A DNA stretch of 64,000 nucleotides from Melieria omissa (GCA_963971225.1 OZ020268.1:56481900-56545899); one strand, 5' to 3'. Positions 23,801 to 35,621 are shown, counted from the first letter of the stretch. The notes: a model not told the origin generated them from the letters alone. Made by a program: numbers and translations.

Positions 23801-24498
23801 TTGATAAGGTTGGGGTAGGGTGCTTCTTGAGCTCATATAAGCCAATTTAGGACCGTTGTGATGTCATAAAGTAGAAAGCTACACCCTATAGCTAAAAAAA
23901 AGGAGAAAAGCTAGCGAAAACATAATGTATCTGCTCCGTTTTAAAGATCACGTGGAGTAAGTTCTGTCATCCCTCCAGGATTTTGGTATTGCTAAAAACT
24001 TTAAATGCCGATATTTTGAAACTTATAGACTCAGAAATTATAAATTTCAGGTTTTCGAAATACATATCAGCATCTGGGAATTTCAGAACCTCATAATTTC
24101 TAGACTTCGCTATTAAGACATAAGACATTCTCCCAAACACTGTGAACACCGCCAATATTTTTTTATTTAAACAGTTTTTCTCAACTCACGTCCTTAATCT
24201 GTGTCCTTGCCGATGTCGAACTCATGTGAAAATAATTTCAGTTGGTTTTGGAATTTTTAATTAGACCGCAAAAGGGTCCTTCGACGAGCCTTCAACTGAC
24301 ACTTTGCTGGGCGCACATGAGCGCACAGCGCTCTAAACAAACAACTTTTTGCTGCAACATTTCGTGTTGCACAAATTCTTTGCCATAAATGTCAATGTGA
24401 CACAAAGCCGAAGGCAGCAAACGCCATTAATAAATTCAAACAGCGAGCTGCGCAAAAAATAGCAAATAAAAATTAAAATAAAATACACTTATACGTTG

Positions 24499-24536
<38 letters not shown>

Positions 24537-25916
24537 GTTGAGTGCATTTTTAATGAGTGCCGCTGAAGCGCCATTATGCGCCAAGTAAATGCAGTCACCT
24601 GCAAACAGCAGCAACAAAAAAAACATCAGCCAAAGCACCGAATGTCCTTGCACAAAATGGCAGGCACGCGAGTGTGTCGTTGTGTGTGTGTGTGTCAGTA
24701 TTTAAATGGAATTTACATCATGGCATGATGTGTTTACATTATACAGCAACAACAAATAAATATGCATGCAACAAGAACAACAACGACAAGCTGCCATCGT
24801 CGAAGGTTCAACACGGTACGTTGGTCCTTTTTGTGGTGCACACAGCGCAACAAAATAAAAATAAAGTCAACTGTCAACTGAGATTTTAATGTGCGGCAAA
24901 GAATATAAATAAATTGAAAAAAGTGAGCATGAAAATATGAGAGAGAAAAATTCAGGACATGTCGTGAGGACAGCTGCACACTGAACGTTGCCTTTGACAG
25001 TCGGCCCGGCTGCCTTTAAGCCACTTTTCAATTTGTTGTAAATGCAGAAATGTGCCGCAGCCACATGCGACGACTTGGCGCATTGCCAAATTTTACGACA
25101 ATGAAAAAAAAATATTGAAAGAAAATGCACAGAAATTATTCCAAATTAAAATGCAACACTGCAGTGCTGCAAGCTGCCAGACGTGCTTGCGGAAGGACAT
25201 TGGGCGATTTTTTATTTGGGCATATTTAAAAAATAAATATGACACTTTTGGGTTATTTTATGTTGATTAGAAAGGGACGTCAAGTATAACGTAAATATAT
25301 GAAGAGGACTTTATTTCACATAGGCGTGAGGGTTGAGTTAGGTTAGGTTAGGTTTGAAGGACGTTTACTTCTACAATATTGTGAGTGCTCTCAGTGAGTG
25401 CCAGGAAAAAGCACATTTGCCTAAGTTCCTGCCAGAAGTTAAAGTGTTGTCCCTGTTGTCTAAACTGGAGCTCCTACTAGGGGTTTTCATGTTAAACAGT
25501 TTCTTAAAGGTTAGGAGTGATCAGGGGCGTATTCAGAAACATATTTTGGGGGAGTTTCAAGAAGTAATTCTTTAATATTCATAAAATGCCAAAAACTGCC
25601 TTTTAATTGGTACATATGTAGTTTTAAAGTCGACTCTAATATTTCAAGGGGAGTAACCACCGCCCCCACCCTGAGGGTGTTCAGAGAGTGAAATTCGAAT
25701 TCCTTTGCATATATTTTTCATTTTCTTGTCTTGTTTGAGCTCTTAAAATTCGAAAAAGCAAAGTAGGTATAACTATTATCATTAATAATTAAAATGTCTG
25801 TGGAAAAAAATCCCAAATCTCTCAAACCTCAATCTGTATTTTCTTCTTTTTTCGTACCTTTCAACCCTTCTCTGCTGTTAACTATTCCCTTAAGCCTTAA
25901 GTACTGAAATTGTCAT
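20876..25916. other. Non-coding DNA, no gene seen
   Basis: Five kilobases of mixed AT-rich and moderately GC-rich sequence with several TG/CA runs (21217-21232, 24678-24696) and a TTAGG-like run at 25335-25352. Open frames are short and overlap on both strands (for example 22805-23476), with no domain. A hAT-like start 'caggggcgtattcag' at 25522 has no convincing partner. Confidence 0.45.
24501..24532. repeat. (TG)n microsatellite
   Basis: A nearly perfect run of about 16 TG units, the longest dinucleotide run of this kind in the window. Confidence 0.92.
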
Positions 25917-25920
25917 CTAG

Positions 25921-27729
25921 CCCTTTCAGACCGTGATGCATCGATTGTGCGGGTGGTTTTCGATTTTAATATTTTCGCTTCTATCTGACCGATGTCAAAT
26001 AGACCGGCATGCATCGATTTCCCTGCTTTTTCTTTATGTTTGTTTCTCACATTATTGAGCTGTTCTCTTTACCATTACTTCAATTATTGCGGAATTCTTG
26101 CGTCACATTTCAGTTTTGTCAAACTGAGCCGCAGAAGTAAGTTGTGATTTCAATTACAAGAGTACTAATCGTTAACAAATAGTGAAGTGGGCATATTTTC
26201 GCTAAAACAATTATAAATTTTACGTTTCAAGCCAATTGAAGTAATTTGATGCAATAAAAATGCCTTTTAGCTAAACATTTTAACGAGTGCATCAATTGTG
26301 CGTATCGGGTCTTATGTCTCTAAAAAAGTTGGTTTTTTTTATTTTTAAGTGCTAATTAATTTTTAAGCCAATTATTGATTCAGTTAAAAACGCTTGCTTA
26401 AGAATTCCGAGACAAGCGAATGGACGATATTCAATGGATGAGCAAATGATACCATTCACAGGCCGCTGTCCAGTACGCCAAAGTTTGTCCAACAAACCAA
26501 GAGGTGTTGGTTTAAAAAAATGAGGTATTTACCACATCAGACGGACTAGTTCTCGATTTATCTAGTTTCTATAGTTTCTCGATTTAGTTCTAAATTTATC
26601 AAGGCAAGACCACGCCTCTTCCGAAGGAAAATTTTGGACTTGGCCCTGCATTCGTTATGCGTCTTGTACAAACATTATCTAAAGGATCCAAAGTATTTTT
26701 TGACAAATACTTTACCTCATAACCCCTATTGGATAAGCTTCTACAAGAAGGACTTTATGGGGCGGGAACGCTAATGAAAAGTCATATAAAAGGCGTTAAC
26801 TTGAGCGATGAAAAAAAGAAGACAAGAGGAGATGTGGAGAAATTCTGTTCCCCTGAGGATACAGTTGCCATTGTGCAATGGAAAGACTCAAAGTCGGTTT
26901 TATTGGCGTCATCTGCATTTGGATGCAGTCCCGTTAATTATGTTCGTCATTGGTGCAAAAAAGAGAAAACATTTATCGAAGTCTCATGTCCAAATAAAGT
27001 CCAGCAGTACAATGAGTCAATGGGTGGTGTGGACATTTGCGACCAACAAATGGAAGTACATACATATATCGGACCTTTTTCAAAACCCAAAAATGGTCAT
27101 TGAAAGTAATCATACATTTCATAGATTCGGCATGCTGCAATGCTTGGATGGAGTACCGAAATACTTGTCGGGAAATCGAAATACTACCAAAAGATTGCAC
27201 GATTTGCTAAGTTTTCGACTTGCGTTAGCTGAAGCATTGGTGCCCACTCAAAAAACTAACAACGTGGAGTGGAGCTCTGAATCCAAAACGAACGAGGTTG
27301 AAACTGTTCAAAAATCAAAACGATATCGCCCAGCGGACCAGCCATGGATGGTTGGATGGCTTCAATCACTGGCCAGTAGAACTCGATTTAAAATCAGTCC
27401 GTATGTGCCGTCGCAAAGACTGTAAGTCGCATACACGCACACGATGCACCAAATGCGATGTATTTTTATGTTTCAGCAAAAAAATAATTTTTTCAGGCTG
27501 TATCATACTAAAAAATAAAAATAGTTTTAAAAAAGTTATCATATGTGGTTTTGGTTATTTTAAAATGAAATTAGACCGAGATGCATCAATTGTGCGTGTC
27601 CTAAAAATCCTTGAAGGATATAAAAAAGGTAAAACCTAAACATTGATTATATTTTCATACGATATAGAGACCATATATTCCAAAAATTATGAAAAAATTC
27701 CCAGTAGTTTAGCGTCAGGTCTGAAAGGG
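25921..27729 (+). mobile_element. piggyBac-like transposon with matching termini, degenerate
   Basis: The terminal sequence 'CCCTTTCAGACC' at 25921-25932 is perfectly inverted at 27718-27729. A CCC start is typical of piggyBac. CTAG flanks both ends (25917-25920, 27730-27733); the usual piggyBac target is TTAA, so this is either an unusual target or an extension of the terminal repeat. Inside, a motif of the form agaccg..atgcatc[ag]attgtgcg recurs in direct orientation near 25929, 26001, 26288 and 27573, probably subterminal transposase-binding sites. The 1.8-kb body holds a broken transposase gene missing its N-terminal part, so the element is internally deleted relative to a full-length (~2.4 kb) piggyBac. 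Confidence 0.88.
26434..27483 (+). pseudogene. piggyBac-family transposase, broken (DDE_Tnp_1_7 type)
   Basis: Pieces of the transposase are readable in changing frames. 'DEQMIPFTGRCP' (from 26437) matches the block with the first catalytic aspartate. 'VFFDKYFTS' (about 26693-26719) matches the second, then an in-frame TAA at 26720-26722. 'MGGVDICDQ' (about 27018-27044) matches the late conserved block. After a frameshift comes 'KTQKWSLKVIIHFID' and 'CCNAWMEYRNTC' (27082 on). Finally, in another frame, 'FNHWPVEL' is followed by a cysteine-rich tail 'CRRKDCKSHTRTRC' and 'CDVFLCFS' (27406-27477), the C-terminal zinc-binding domain of the family. One nonsense codon and at least three frame changes make it non-functional. 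The N-terminal ~200 residues are not seen. Confidence 0.9.
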
Positions 27730-27733
27730 CTAG

Positions 27734-29010
27734 AGGTAACAACTGTCTACTTCATCCATTCGTACCCAATAAATGCAGTCAGACTGCTCTTTAGTTCAAC
27801 GAATGGATGAATTGATGAAGAAGAACCGAAAAACGTATCTATAAGAAAGCTTCTCAAGCGCTGAGGTCCAGTGTCTACAGAAATAATTCCACCCAGCGCT
27901 CCCACGGCCTTTGAAAGAAAAATCTCTACCAGCAATGCACGAAACAAGCCTATTCCCTGAACATATGGTCACCAGGCGCTGAACTGCCAGTTGCAAGTTG
28001 AGTGCATTGTGTGCGTTGCTTTTTTTGTAGGCGCAACATCACAACTCCCTGCGCTGCGTATTGCCACACAGACCTTTATGATTTGTTTGATTGCAACGAG
28101 CGGCAGCAATGGAACAGTTGAAACTGCCTGTAAATGAATGAACTGCTCGCTCGGCATTTGTCCAGAGAGTGTTGGGAGGGGGGAAGCTCCGCCAGAACGC
28201 TATGCAGCAGCCATTGAGACGTGTGAAAATTTCCCAAAAATTCACATAAAATCGAAATTCGTATACACAATGGAGCGCACAGAAATCATAAAAATAACAG
28301 AGCAAATAAATAACAATACAAATAAAATGCAAATAAAAAACTACACGCAGCAATTATGAAGTAAAATTTTTGATGCATGCAACATGCAACACACAGCACG
28401 GCTACTTGTCTTCGGCTGCTGGCTGGTATTGCTTTTCGAGTTGGCGTATTTTACGAGTGTGGTATTTCGAAATGCAGCGTGCAAGTTCATAAGTTTTTGT
28501 GATTTGCGTTTAGTGGATTTTTGTGGTGTTGTTTTTGTTTTTAGGTTAGGTCAACTGGGGGAGCGTCTGCGGCTGGTTTGGTTGTGTAGAAATTGTTAAA
28601 AGTGTTTTTATTATATGCTGTAAATGCGTTGTTAATTGTTTGCTTCAACAGAAAATGCTTTTCTCCCTTCAATTCGATGTCGTGGTTCGAGGCTGCAATT
28701 ATGGCCAATGCCAGCCAAATGCCAGCTGTGGACTTTTTCAACTGAAGAAAAACAACAAGCCAAAACTTATTCAACGCATTTGTTCATTTGTTTATTTACA
28801 CATGTGAACACATGTCAAGTCTGTGCATCTGTGTGTGTATGTACTTACATACATACATAGTTAATGTGTGTAAGTTTGAAAGAAAAGCTTCAAGTTTTGG
28901 GGTTGCATTGCACATGTAGCATGTTGTTGTTTTGATTAAGCTTTATGTTTCCGTTAAGACGTTGGCCATATGTGAGGTTAAGTTTAGTTTGATTTGTAGA
29001 AGGTTAGATT
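27734..29010. other. Non-coding DNA, no gene seen
   Basis: No recognisable protein, RNA gene or repeat end. The short frames at 28039-28599 overlap on opposite strands. Confidence 0.45.
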
Positions 29011-29020
29011 AGAAGTTATG

Positions 29021-31133
29021 TTTTTTTTTTTTTTTTAAACGAGCCAACGCGCAGGGGATGACCCCTATAAATGCGAGGCATTGCGCTGGTTCAGGAAGGA
29101 TATATAGGTTGGGAGAAGGGAAGTTGGGTGAAGAATTTATGGACTCTTGCCTTGAATCCATCAAGATCATAAGCGCTGGGGAAAATATCTGCAGGGAGAC
29201 CATTCCACAATCGCGCTGTACGGGCCAGAAACGAACTTTCCCTGTAGTGCGTAGTGCGCTGGAACATCGTTTCAACGTGGAATGCATGGGCGCCAGTGTT
29301 CAAACGGGTTGCCCGGGGGAATACCCGGAGTGATGGCATCAAGCTGCTCATCTCCACTGAGCAGTTACCGAAAAAGTACCGGTAGAATAACACCACACAT
29401 GCCACGTTTCGACGATGCTCCAAGGAGTCAATAGAGCTGGATGCCCTACTGTCCCCTATAAGTTTAATCGCACGGTTTTGCACCCGATCCAGGAGCTCCA
29501 AATGGGTTTTTGAAGCACCTGCCCATAGGTGCGAGTTAAACTCCATTTTAGGTCGGATATGGGTGGTATAAATAATGCGGAGATCGGACGGGGTGAAATA
29601 TGTTTTGCACCGCTTGAAGAAGCCGAGGCACTTGGCTGCTTCTTTCGACACGCCAAAAATATGATCGTTTCAACGAAGATCATTCTTAATGGACATGCCC
29701 AGAACATCAAGAGCTGCCGATTCCGCAATACTCACACCATTCATAACCAGGGATGTGTTGGAATGTTGGGAGACTCGCTTGTGGGATAACAGGCAACATT
29801 GGGTCTTGCGAGGATTAAAATCGACCCTGTTAGATTGACCCCACTTGGAGATTGTTTGTAGGTCGCTATTAAGTGTGTCATTCATACGGCGCCGTTCTCT
29901 CTCAATCTCCACAGAGCTGGGGCGCTTTGTGAAGGAGTATGAATGACAAATGGTGCTGTCATCCGCAAACGAGTAGATGGGATTCTTCGTCGACGACAAT
30001 AGGTCGTTGATGAAGATAAGGAAAAGGGTTGGAGAAAGGACCGAACCCTGCGGCACTCCCGCGCTAAGGGAATGTTTTTCCGAGGCTATGCCGTCTATTA
30101 CAACACGAATAGAGCGATCATAGAGGAAACTCGTAATCCAACGAGAGAAGATACTACCGACGCCATAGGCAATCAATTTAGACACGAGTGCTTTATGCCA
30201 CACCCGGTCAAAGGCCTTTGAAATATCCAGTGCAACAACCTTGCTTTCACCGAGGTTTAGAATGCTATGGTTCCATTTCTCGGTGAGGACCGCCATAAGG
30301 TCTCCCGTCGATCGCTGTCTTCGAAAGCCGTATTGGCGGTCACTTAGCAGTCTATTGTGCTCCAAATATTTCACAAGGTTGAAGTTAATAATGCTTTCCA
30401 TTACTTTGGAAAGCACCGAACAGATTGCTATAGGTCGGTAGTTCGCAGGGTCTGTAGTCTTGCCTTTTTTAGGAACTGGTTGAACATTTGCCACCTTCCA
30501 GCATGTCGGAAATACACCTGTGGTGTATGACATGTTGAAAAGTTTGCGTAATGGACAAGCCAGTGAGGTAGCGCACTTTTGCAAAACAAGAGCTGGAATG
30601 CCGTCCGGCCCTGAAGCCTTATTTACATCGAGATTTGCAAGCACTCTTTTAACTACCCGTGTCCGAAAATGAATTTCTGGCATAGAGCAAGATACGTTCT
30701 CGACTACGGGTAGTGGTTGATCACTGGGGGGCAGAGAGGAATTCTCTGCGAAAATTTTAGCCAACAAATTAGCTTTATCAACCGAGTGAGTGATGATTTG
30801 ATCATTGTTAAGGAGAGTTGGAATTGAAGACGATGTTTGGTTCTTCACCTTCTTAACGAATGACCAAAAGTTCTTACTACCACGCTGGCATTGAAGAACT
30901 TTTTTCCTTTGGCGCTGTTCGTGCAGAAACTTTTGGCGCTTTAGGATGGCATTGCATCGATTTCTAGCCTGTTTACGCAGCTGTTCAGTGGCGGCATTTT
31001 TATTTGCCTGCCATGTTCTGAAAGCTTCCTCTTTGGACCTGACAGCAATTCTGCATGTCTCATGTCTCTCTCTCCATTCTGCATGTGGAGTTTTGTGCTG
31101 TCTTCATGTGCTTCTGTTGCCTTCTTGCGGTTC
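29021..31133 (-). mobile_element. Jockey-like non-LTR retrotransposon, 5'-truncated
   Basis: On the minus strand the element ends in a poly(A) tail (the T run 29021-29036) after a short 3' untranslated region beginning past the stop at 29091. The reverse-transcriptase frame fills most of the rest. A near-perfect 10-bp repeat, 'agaagttatg' at 29011-29020 and 'agaaattatg' at 31134-31143, is a plausible target duplication, placing the 5' end near 31133. The endonuclease half is missing. The closely related fragment at 44116-44624 has the same 3' end. The clade is inferred from RT motifs, poly(A) tail and absence of RNase H; CR1-type is possible. Confidence 0.85.
29091..31103 (-). pseudogene. Reverse transcriptase of the Jockey-like element (one internal stop)
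   Basis: A frame of about 670 codons runs from 31103 down to a stop at 29091-29093, broken only by one in-frame TGA at 29670-29672. N-terminally there is a basic, glutamine-rich linker that normally follows the endonuclease. Then come reverse-transcriptase motifs in order: 'ANLDVNKASGPDGIPA', 'VPKKGKTTDPANYRPI', 'ALDISKAFDRVWHKAL', 'AGVPQGSVLSPTLFLIFIND', the catalytic 'FADDST' (two aspartates present), and the thumb. After the stop the C-terminal part continues in the same frame ('HLELLDRVQNRAIKLIG', 'ARTARLWNGLPADIF') as in Jockey/CR1 proteins. No RNase H. The near-intact frame points to a fairly recent insertion. Confidence 0.9.
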
Positions 31134-31143
31134 AGAAATTATG

Positions 31144-32779
31144 TGTACTTGTATAAACCCACAGACAGTCAAAGTTATATATGGATTTCAACTGGATAAC
31201 TCAAAAATCTTGAAACAAAACAACAAATAAAGCAATTTCAGATCTCTAAAGGCGGCTCTCAATAGCTTGCAGTATGAAGTTTTCTCCGAAAAATACATAA
31301 AAACATATGATGTAAATGAAAATTAATCTTCTCATACATACATATTCCCCCACTTGCATGCACGCCTGAGTAAATTTCTTTGAACCGGCTGATATGAGGG
31401 ATCGTGTTTGCCATTCATGTGGGCGTTTATGAGGCGCTTATCAGCTACAAGTGCAACAAAAGCAGCAGAAAAATTACAAACGCCCAGTAGGGCCACACAA
31501 AGGGGTGGAAGCGATAGCTGAATGAACGATGGAAAAATAAATGCATTGCAAACAAAAACAACGATGCAGTGAAAACCATGCAGATGCAGTTGAACTTTTG
31601 ACAACAACAAACTTTATCTGCAACTATTCCACTATGTTTTGCTTAGCAATGACTGAGCGAACGAAAGACGCCTTGTCAGTGGGTGGTGTAAATTTACACA
31701 CAAATAATATACAAAATCAACACAGTTGCAGACTTGTCGTGCACATACAACTTTTCTCATGGCTGATTGCCATTGTTGTTGTGTTTGTTGTAATTTGCAC
31801 ATTTGCCCGCATAAAAGCAAAAGCCTCAAGGCTGGCGTAAGGTGTCAATTGTTGAAATTTACACAAATTATTATTGCTGTGGTTGTTGTTGTTACTTTGA
31901 TTGCGGTGCCATACGTAGCAATTTATGCAGCTGAACTTGCGAAAGTCAAGTGCAATGACAGAAAAAGTGAAATTTCTCAACGAAAGTGAGAGCGAAGAAT
32001 TTTTAATTACACAAAGTGTTGTGAATTTTTTATAGAAAACAATCATAAAAAATCTTTTATTTGAATGAATTAGAAAAGGTTGCATGTTGGATTTTTTTTT
32101 TTGTTTTAATGTGAAAAATAAAATAAACTTTTAATGGGAAGTAGCGATACTTTTGAGAAACGAGTACTGCAATTTGGATACTTTTGAGAAACGAGTATTT
32201 TTCGGTGGAATCGATACTTATTTTGCAATAAGTTTGTTCTTAGCTTCTTTTCTATTGATTCCAAATTTCCTTTCCTAATCCTTATGCTTCTTTGGTTTAT
32301 TAAAAATTACATATTTTTTGATTTCAGTAATAAAAAGAGATCAGTGAAAGTGCCTGAAATGACAACAATTTTCCTAAAAATAGTTTGATTCTAATTAAAA
32401 ATAAAAATATCGAAAATTTCAAATTATCTCTACTTAAAGATACTTTTGAGTTCTCATGCTTTTGAGTTTTCATACTAAGTTTTTTGTCCGAAACGATAGA
32501 GTTCTGAATTTCTTCAATTCTTCTTGCTTTTGAGTATTCATGCTAAATTTTTTTGTCAGAAATGCTAAAGTTTTGAACTTCTCAGCAAAATAGAAATGAG
32601 TCAAAGTGACTATTGAAAAAAACAATCCTTCCATAAGCGTTTTTATTCTTTGCGGAAATATCAAATACATAAAATTTTTACATTTGGCGCACTTTTTAGT
32701 ATTCAGAATTAATACTTTGTTGAATTTTGTTTAATACTAAACAAAACTGTTGCAAAATGTTTGTTAAAAAAGATTGCTT
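31144..32779. other. Non-coding DNA, no gene seen
   Basis: AT-rich sequence without coding signal. Near 32146-32197 a phrase 'atacttttgagaaacgagta' is tandemly duplicated (31-base step), perhaps an outlier of the satellite that begins downstream. Confidence 0.45.
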
Positions 32780-33480
32780 TCGGACCTAAAGCGTCAAGTG
32801 CTATCGATTATTTTTTAAATCGAGTAATGACTACTCTCAATATGGATTTTATCCAAATTGAGTCAAAGTTATAAGAAAATTCTTCGAGTACTAAGTAAAA
32901 GTAAATAATAAAAAGAATCCTTGCAAGCTTTCGAGTAGTACTGACTACTTTCAGCATTAATTTTGTCCAATAGCGAACAAAACTGTTGCAAAATATATTA
33001 AAAGTTTTGTTAAAAAGATTCTTTGAGATCTTAAAGCTTCAAGTACTATCGAATTTTTTTTTGAATCGAGTACTGACTACTTTCGGTATGGATTCTGCAA
33101 AATATGTCAGGTTCTTTTTAAAAAAGATTCCTTTAGACCTTCAAGAATGAAGTACAACCGATTATTTTGAAAGTCGTGTAATTATAATCGAGTACTGACT
33201 ACTTTGTGCATGGATTGCATGGATTGTATGGATTGTGCAAAATATTGCAGGTTCTTTCTAAAAAAGAAGATCGGTTGTACTTTAAGAATAAAGTACAACC
33301 GATTATTTTAAAAGTCGTGTCCTGTCTACTTTCTCTATCGATTCTGTCTAACATTAAATACAACTACAGAAAAATATTGCAAGAGTAAATAATAAGAGCC
33401 CTTAAAAAGGATACATTAAAAAATCAAGCATTACCACTTCTTTGAGAATCGAGTACTGACAACTTTCAGCATTTCCTTTT
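32780..33480. repeat. Degenerate tandem satellite C, ~126-bp unit, six copies
   Basis: The phrase 'cgagtactgactactttc' recurs, with its 'tgactac' core or a variant at 32828, 32942, 33074, 33196, 33323 and 33457 (steps 114, 132, 122, 127, 134). Each unit also repeats 'aagtacaaccgattatttt' or a variant, 'gattctgtccaat', 'caaaactgttgcaaaatat' and 'aaaaagattcctttagacc'. One unit contains a local 'atggattgcatggattgtatgg' expansion (about 33217-33238). The array ends about 70 bases from the splice donor of the Gas2-like exon. Confidence 0.85.
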
Positions 33481-33542
33481 TCATTCTCGCATCACACCTT
33501 TCTTCTTGTATAACCAGTATTATAAAATTTTTCATAATTCTC

Positions 33543-33551
33543 ACATACCTT
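33543..33551 (-). other. Splice donor of the Gas2-like exon
   Basis: Read on the minus strand the junction is AAG|GTATGT, which fits the insect donor consensus at every core position (GT at 33547-33548). In the unspliced frame 18 further codons precede a stop, and they look unlike any CH domain. Confidence 0.8.
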
Positions 33552-33716
33552 GCACAGTGTCACGCCCGTATCCAGCCGATCCATGAAATTCTCCGCATTT
33601 ATCAGCAATTCCGGATACAGCATACTTAGCCACTCGGCCAAGTCCTCCTTCATTGCCTCCAAGTACTCTTCGCTCGATTTGAAGGGCCTGTACGGCCGTG
33701 CCTCGAGCAGCGCCAT
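33549..33716 (-). CDS. pigs: First coding exon of a Gas2-like calponin-homology protein (Drosophila pickled eggs type)
   Basis: The exon reads 56 codons from ATG (33714-33716) to AAG (33549-33551), ending in phase 0 at a strong donor, AAG|GTATGTGAG. The protein starts '[12 protein letters not shown]', then '[17 protein letters not shown]' and '[15 protein letters not shown]'. This is the beginning of a Gas2-type calponin-homology domain (the 'MKEDLAEWL' helix and 'ETG/DTG..LC' turn), and the N-terminus looks like Drosophila pickled eggs. Gas2 proteins crosslink actin and microtubules through a CH domain and a C-terminal GAR domain; neither the rest of CH nor GAR is seen in this window. The frame is also open for 17 codons upstream without another ATG, so this ATG is chosen. 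The continuation must lie beyond position 1, implying an intron over 33.5 kb. The symbol is from recognition, not an alignment. Confidence 0.85.
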
Positions 33717-35382
33717 CTTCAATTCAATTTCGTCAAATGATATTTTCGAAACTCGAATACTTTTCAAAACGTTTACGCTTCTTTATGCGTTTCGTAGAGC
33801 AAAATTTAAATGTTCGTTCAAGGCGCAAGAAGTTTTTAATGCAAATTAATAAAACAAAATCATTAAATCGAAACTAAAATCGTTTTAAAATCGTTTTCGT
33901 TTAAAATTATTTGCGTTTTTTGCTCTTATTTTGCATAGTTTTCAAAGAGTCGTTACAATATTATCGCTGCTGGCAATGCTGGCCATTCCGTTGTTCGTAC
34001 AACTATCAACTTTAATTAGTGTTGGCGTAGGGCATTGTTATTTTTTGTTTTTGCTTTTGGTTTATAGGAAACTTTTTTGCTTTGGAGAGGGACGCAAACT
34101 GACAGTGATTAAAATTTGCAAACTTTTTTCTATTAAAAAAAAATGTTTTTTTTTCTGTCAGTTAATTTGGGTTTGTTGTTGTTTGCATTTAATGGCTGGA
34201 AGTTGGCTCGAATGGAAAAAGCTGAAAGCAGAGAGAAAAAAGATGGGAATTATTTTAATATTTAAATTTTTTATTTTGTTTTTTAATTTTTTGTTGTTGT
34301 TTTAATGTTTTTTCTTATGTTTAACTTGATTTATTTCTGCAGAACAGCTGCCTGCCATATCGCAACCAGTTGTCATATTTGCAATCAACGCTCGACTAGG
34401 CAGCTGTCCGCGCTAGGCTTCAGTACTTAGCGGCACAGCTGATAAGACACGCTTTAAGTCGGTCAAATGCGGTTAAACGTGGTCAGTAAATCACCGAACA
34501 GTTTGCAGCGCGCACACAAACCTACGCACTGCGGCACTGTGTCCGCCCGTAGGGCGAGTGCGCGTGTCGCAAAACATGTGTTGCAAGCATGGGGCGGCAG
34601 GGGTCAGGGTGCGGTGAGCCTTTGGACAAGTGTCTGGTGCTGGGGGCCAAAGTTAATTGATACCGTCAGTGCGTGTCGTGTAACCTGGCGATTAGCGTGC
34701 GGCGGCGCTTTCTTCGGCCCGCCGTTGTTCACACACTAATTAAAAAGTGCTGCGTTTATTTGCAGTGTGCGGCAAAACGTCGCACTGACTGTGCGTATGG
34801 TGTGGCGCGCTGAAACCGCAATTGGTCGGCTTTAACATTTAGTGACTAATCGAGTGTGGCGCACTGCAGGTTTCTTGGGTTTGTTTGTTATGTCACATTG
34901 CGTTTGTGGGCTAAACAAAGCGTTGATATTGGATCAATTTGTTATGTTTTTGTTGTTGTCGAAGCCAATACTCTCAGTAAGCATCAATGACATAATAAAT
35001 ATCCTGGATGGGTGAAGGTATAAATTTATATGAAATAAAACAATATAAAAAAATTATATTTAGAATAAATTAAAATTTATGTAAGTAAAAAAACAATAAA
35101 TAAATAAATTTTAAATTAATTGACATTATTCATTTACATAATTTTTATTCAATATACACAAAACTGAAATGTATACATGAGTTAAATTGTGCAACCACAA
35201 AATTGAAAGTTGACTCTACTATTAAGAATATTTTCATAAGCAAGTGAGAGCTTGAGCGAAAATTGTTAATTTTACTCCTTTTAAACCTATAATTTTTTGC
35301 AACAACTTTAAGGTTTTACATTGTTCGCTTTACGAATCGATTGCATTAACCCCTCAAGGCTCAACCCGCAAGGCTCAAAAAA
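33717..35382. other. 5' side of the Gas2-like exon; non-coding, GC-rich block
   Basis: On the minus strand this is the 5' untranslated region and upstream flank of the exon at 33549-33716. I cannot place a transcription start. The block 34340-34900 is notably rich in GC and CpG, unlike its surroundings, and would suit a promoter or a 5' non-coding exon. The plus-strand frame 34467-34739 inside it has no recognisable domain. From about 34960 to 35380 the sequence is plain AT-rich. Confidence 0.45.
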
Positions 35383-35621
35383 CATTTATTTATTTATTGC
35401 ATTATTTGTACACCTTAAGATCATGGATCTTTTATGAGTACATCAACACATTAAATAAAATTTTTGTAACATCAATATGCTTACAATATAAATGCAATTA
35501 CAATTATTAAACTTAAAACTAATATATGGTTAAAGAAAGTAGAAAGTGTAGAAGTTAGGAAGAGCAAAGATGAAAAGAAGAAATGGATTGTCATGTAATC
35601 TGTAATTATTTGTCGCATAAT

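Noticed and set aside
25335..25352. TTAGG-like runs as telomere remnants (also at 3131, 12826, 15570, 43081)
   Set aside because: They are two to three units of 'taggttaggt', scattered and often at repeat starts; more likely part of dispersed repeats than telomeric sequence.
25522..25671. Possible hAT MITE starting caggggcgtattcag
   Set aside because: The candidate right end (caccgcccccaccctg) pairs poorly and there is no 8-bp flanking duplication.
28683..28695. B-box-like 'ggttcgaggct'
   Set aside because: No A box at tRNA spacing and no cloverleaf; not a tRNA gene or SINE.
33717..33767. Seventeen-codon N-terminal extension of the Gas2-like exon
   Set aside because: It has no ATG, only a TTG, and the downstream ATG matches the expected N-terminus of the family.
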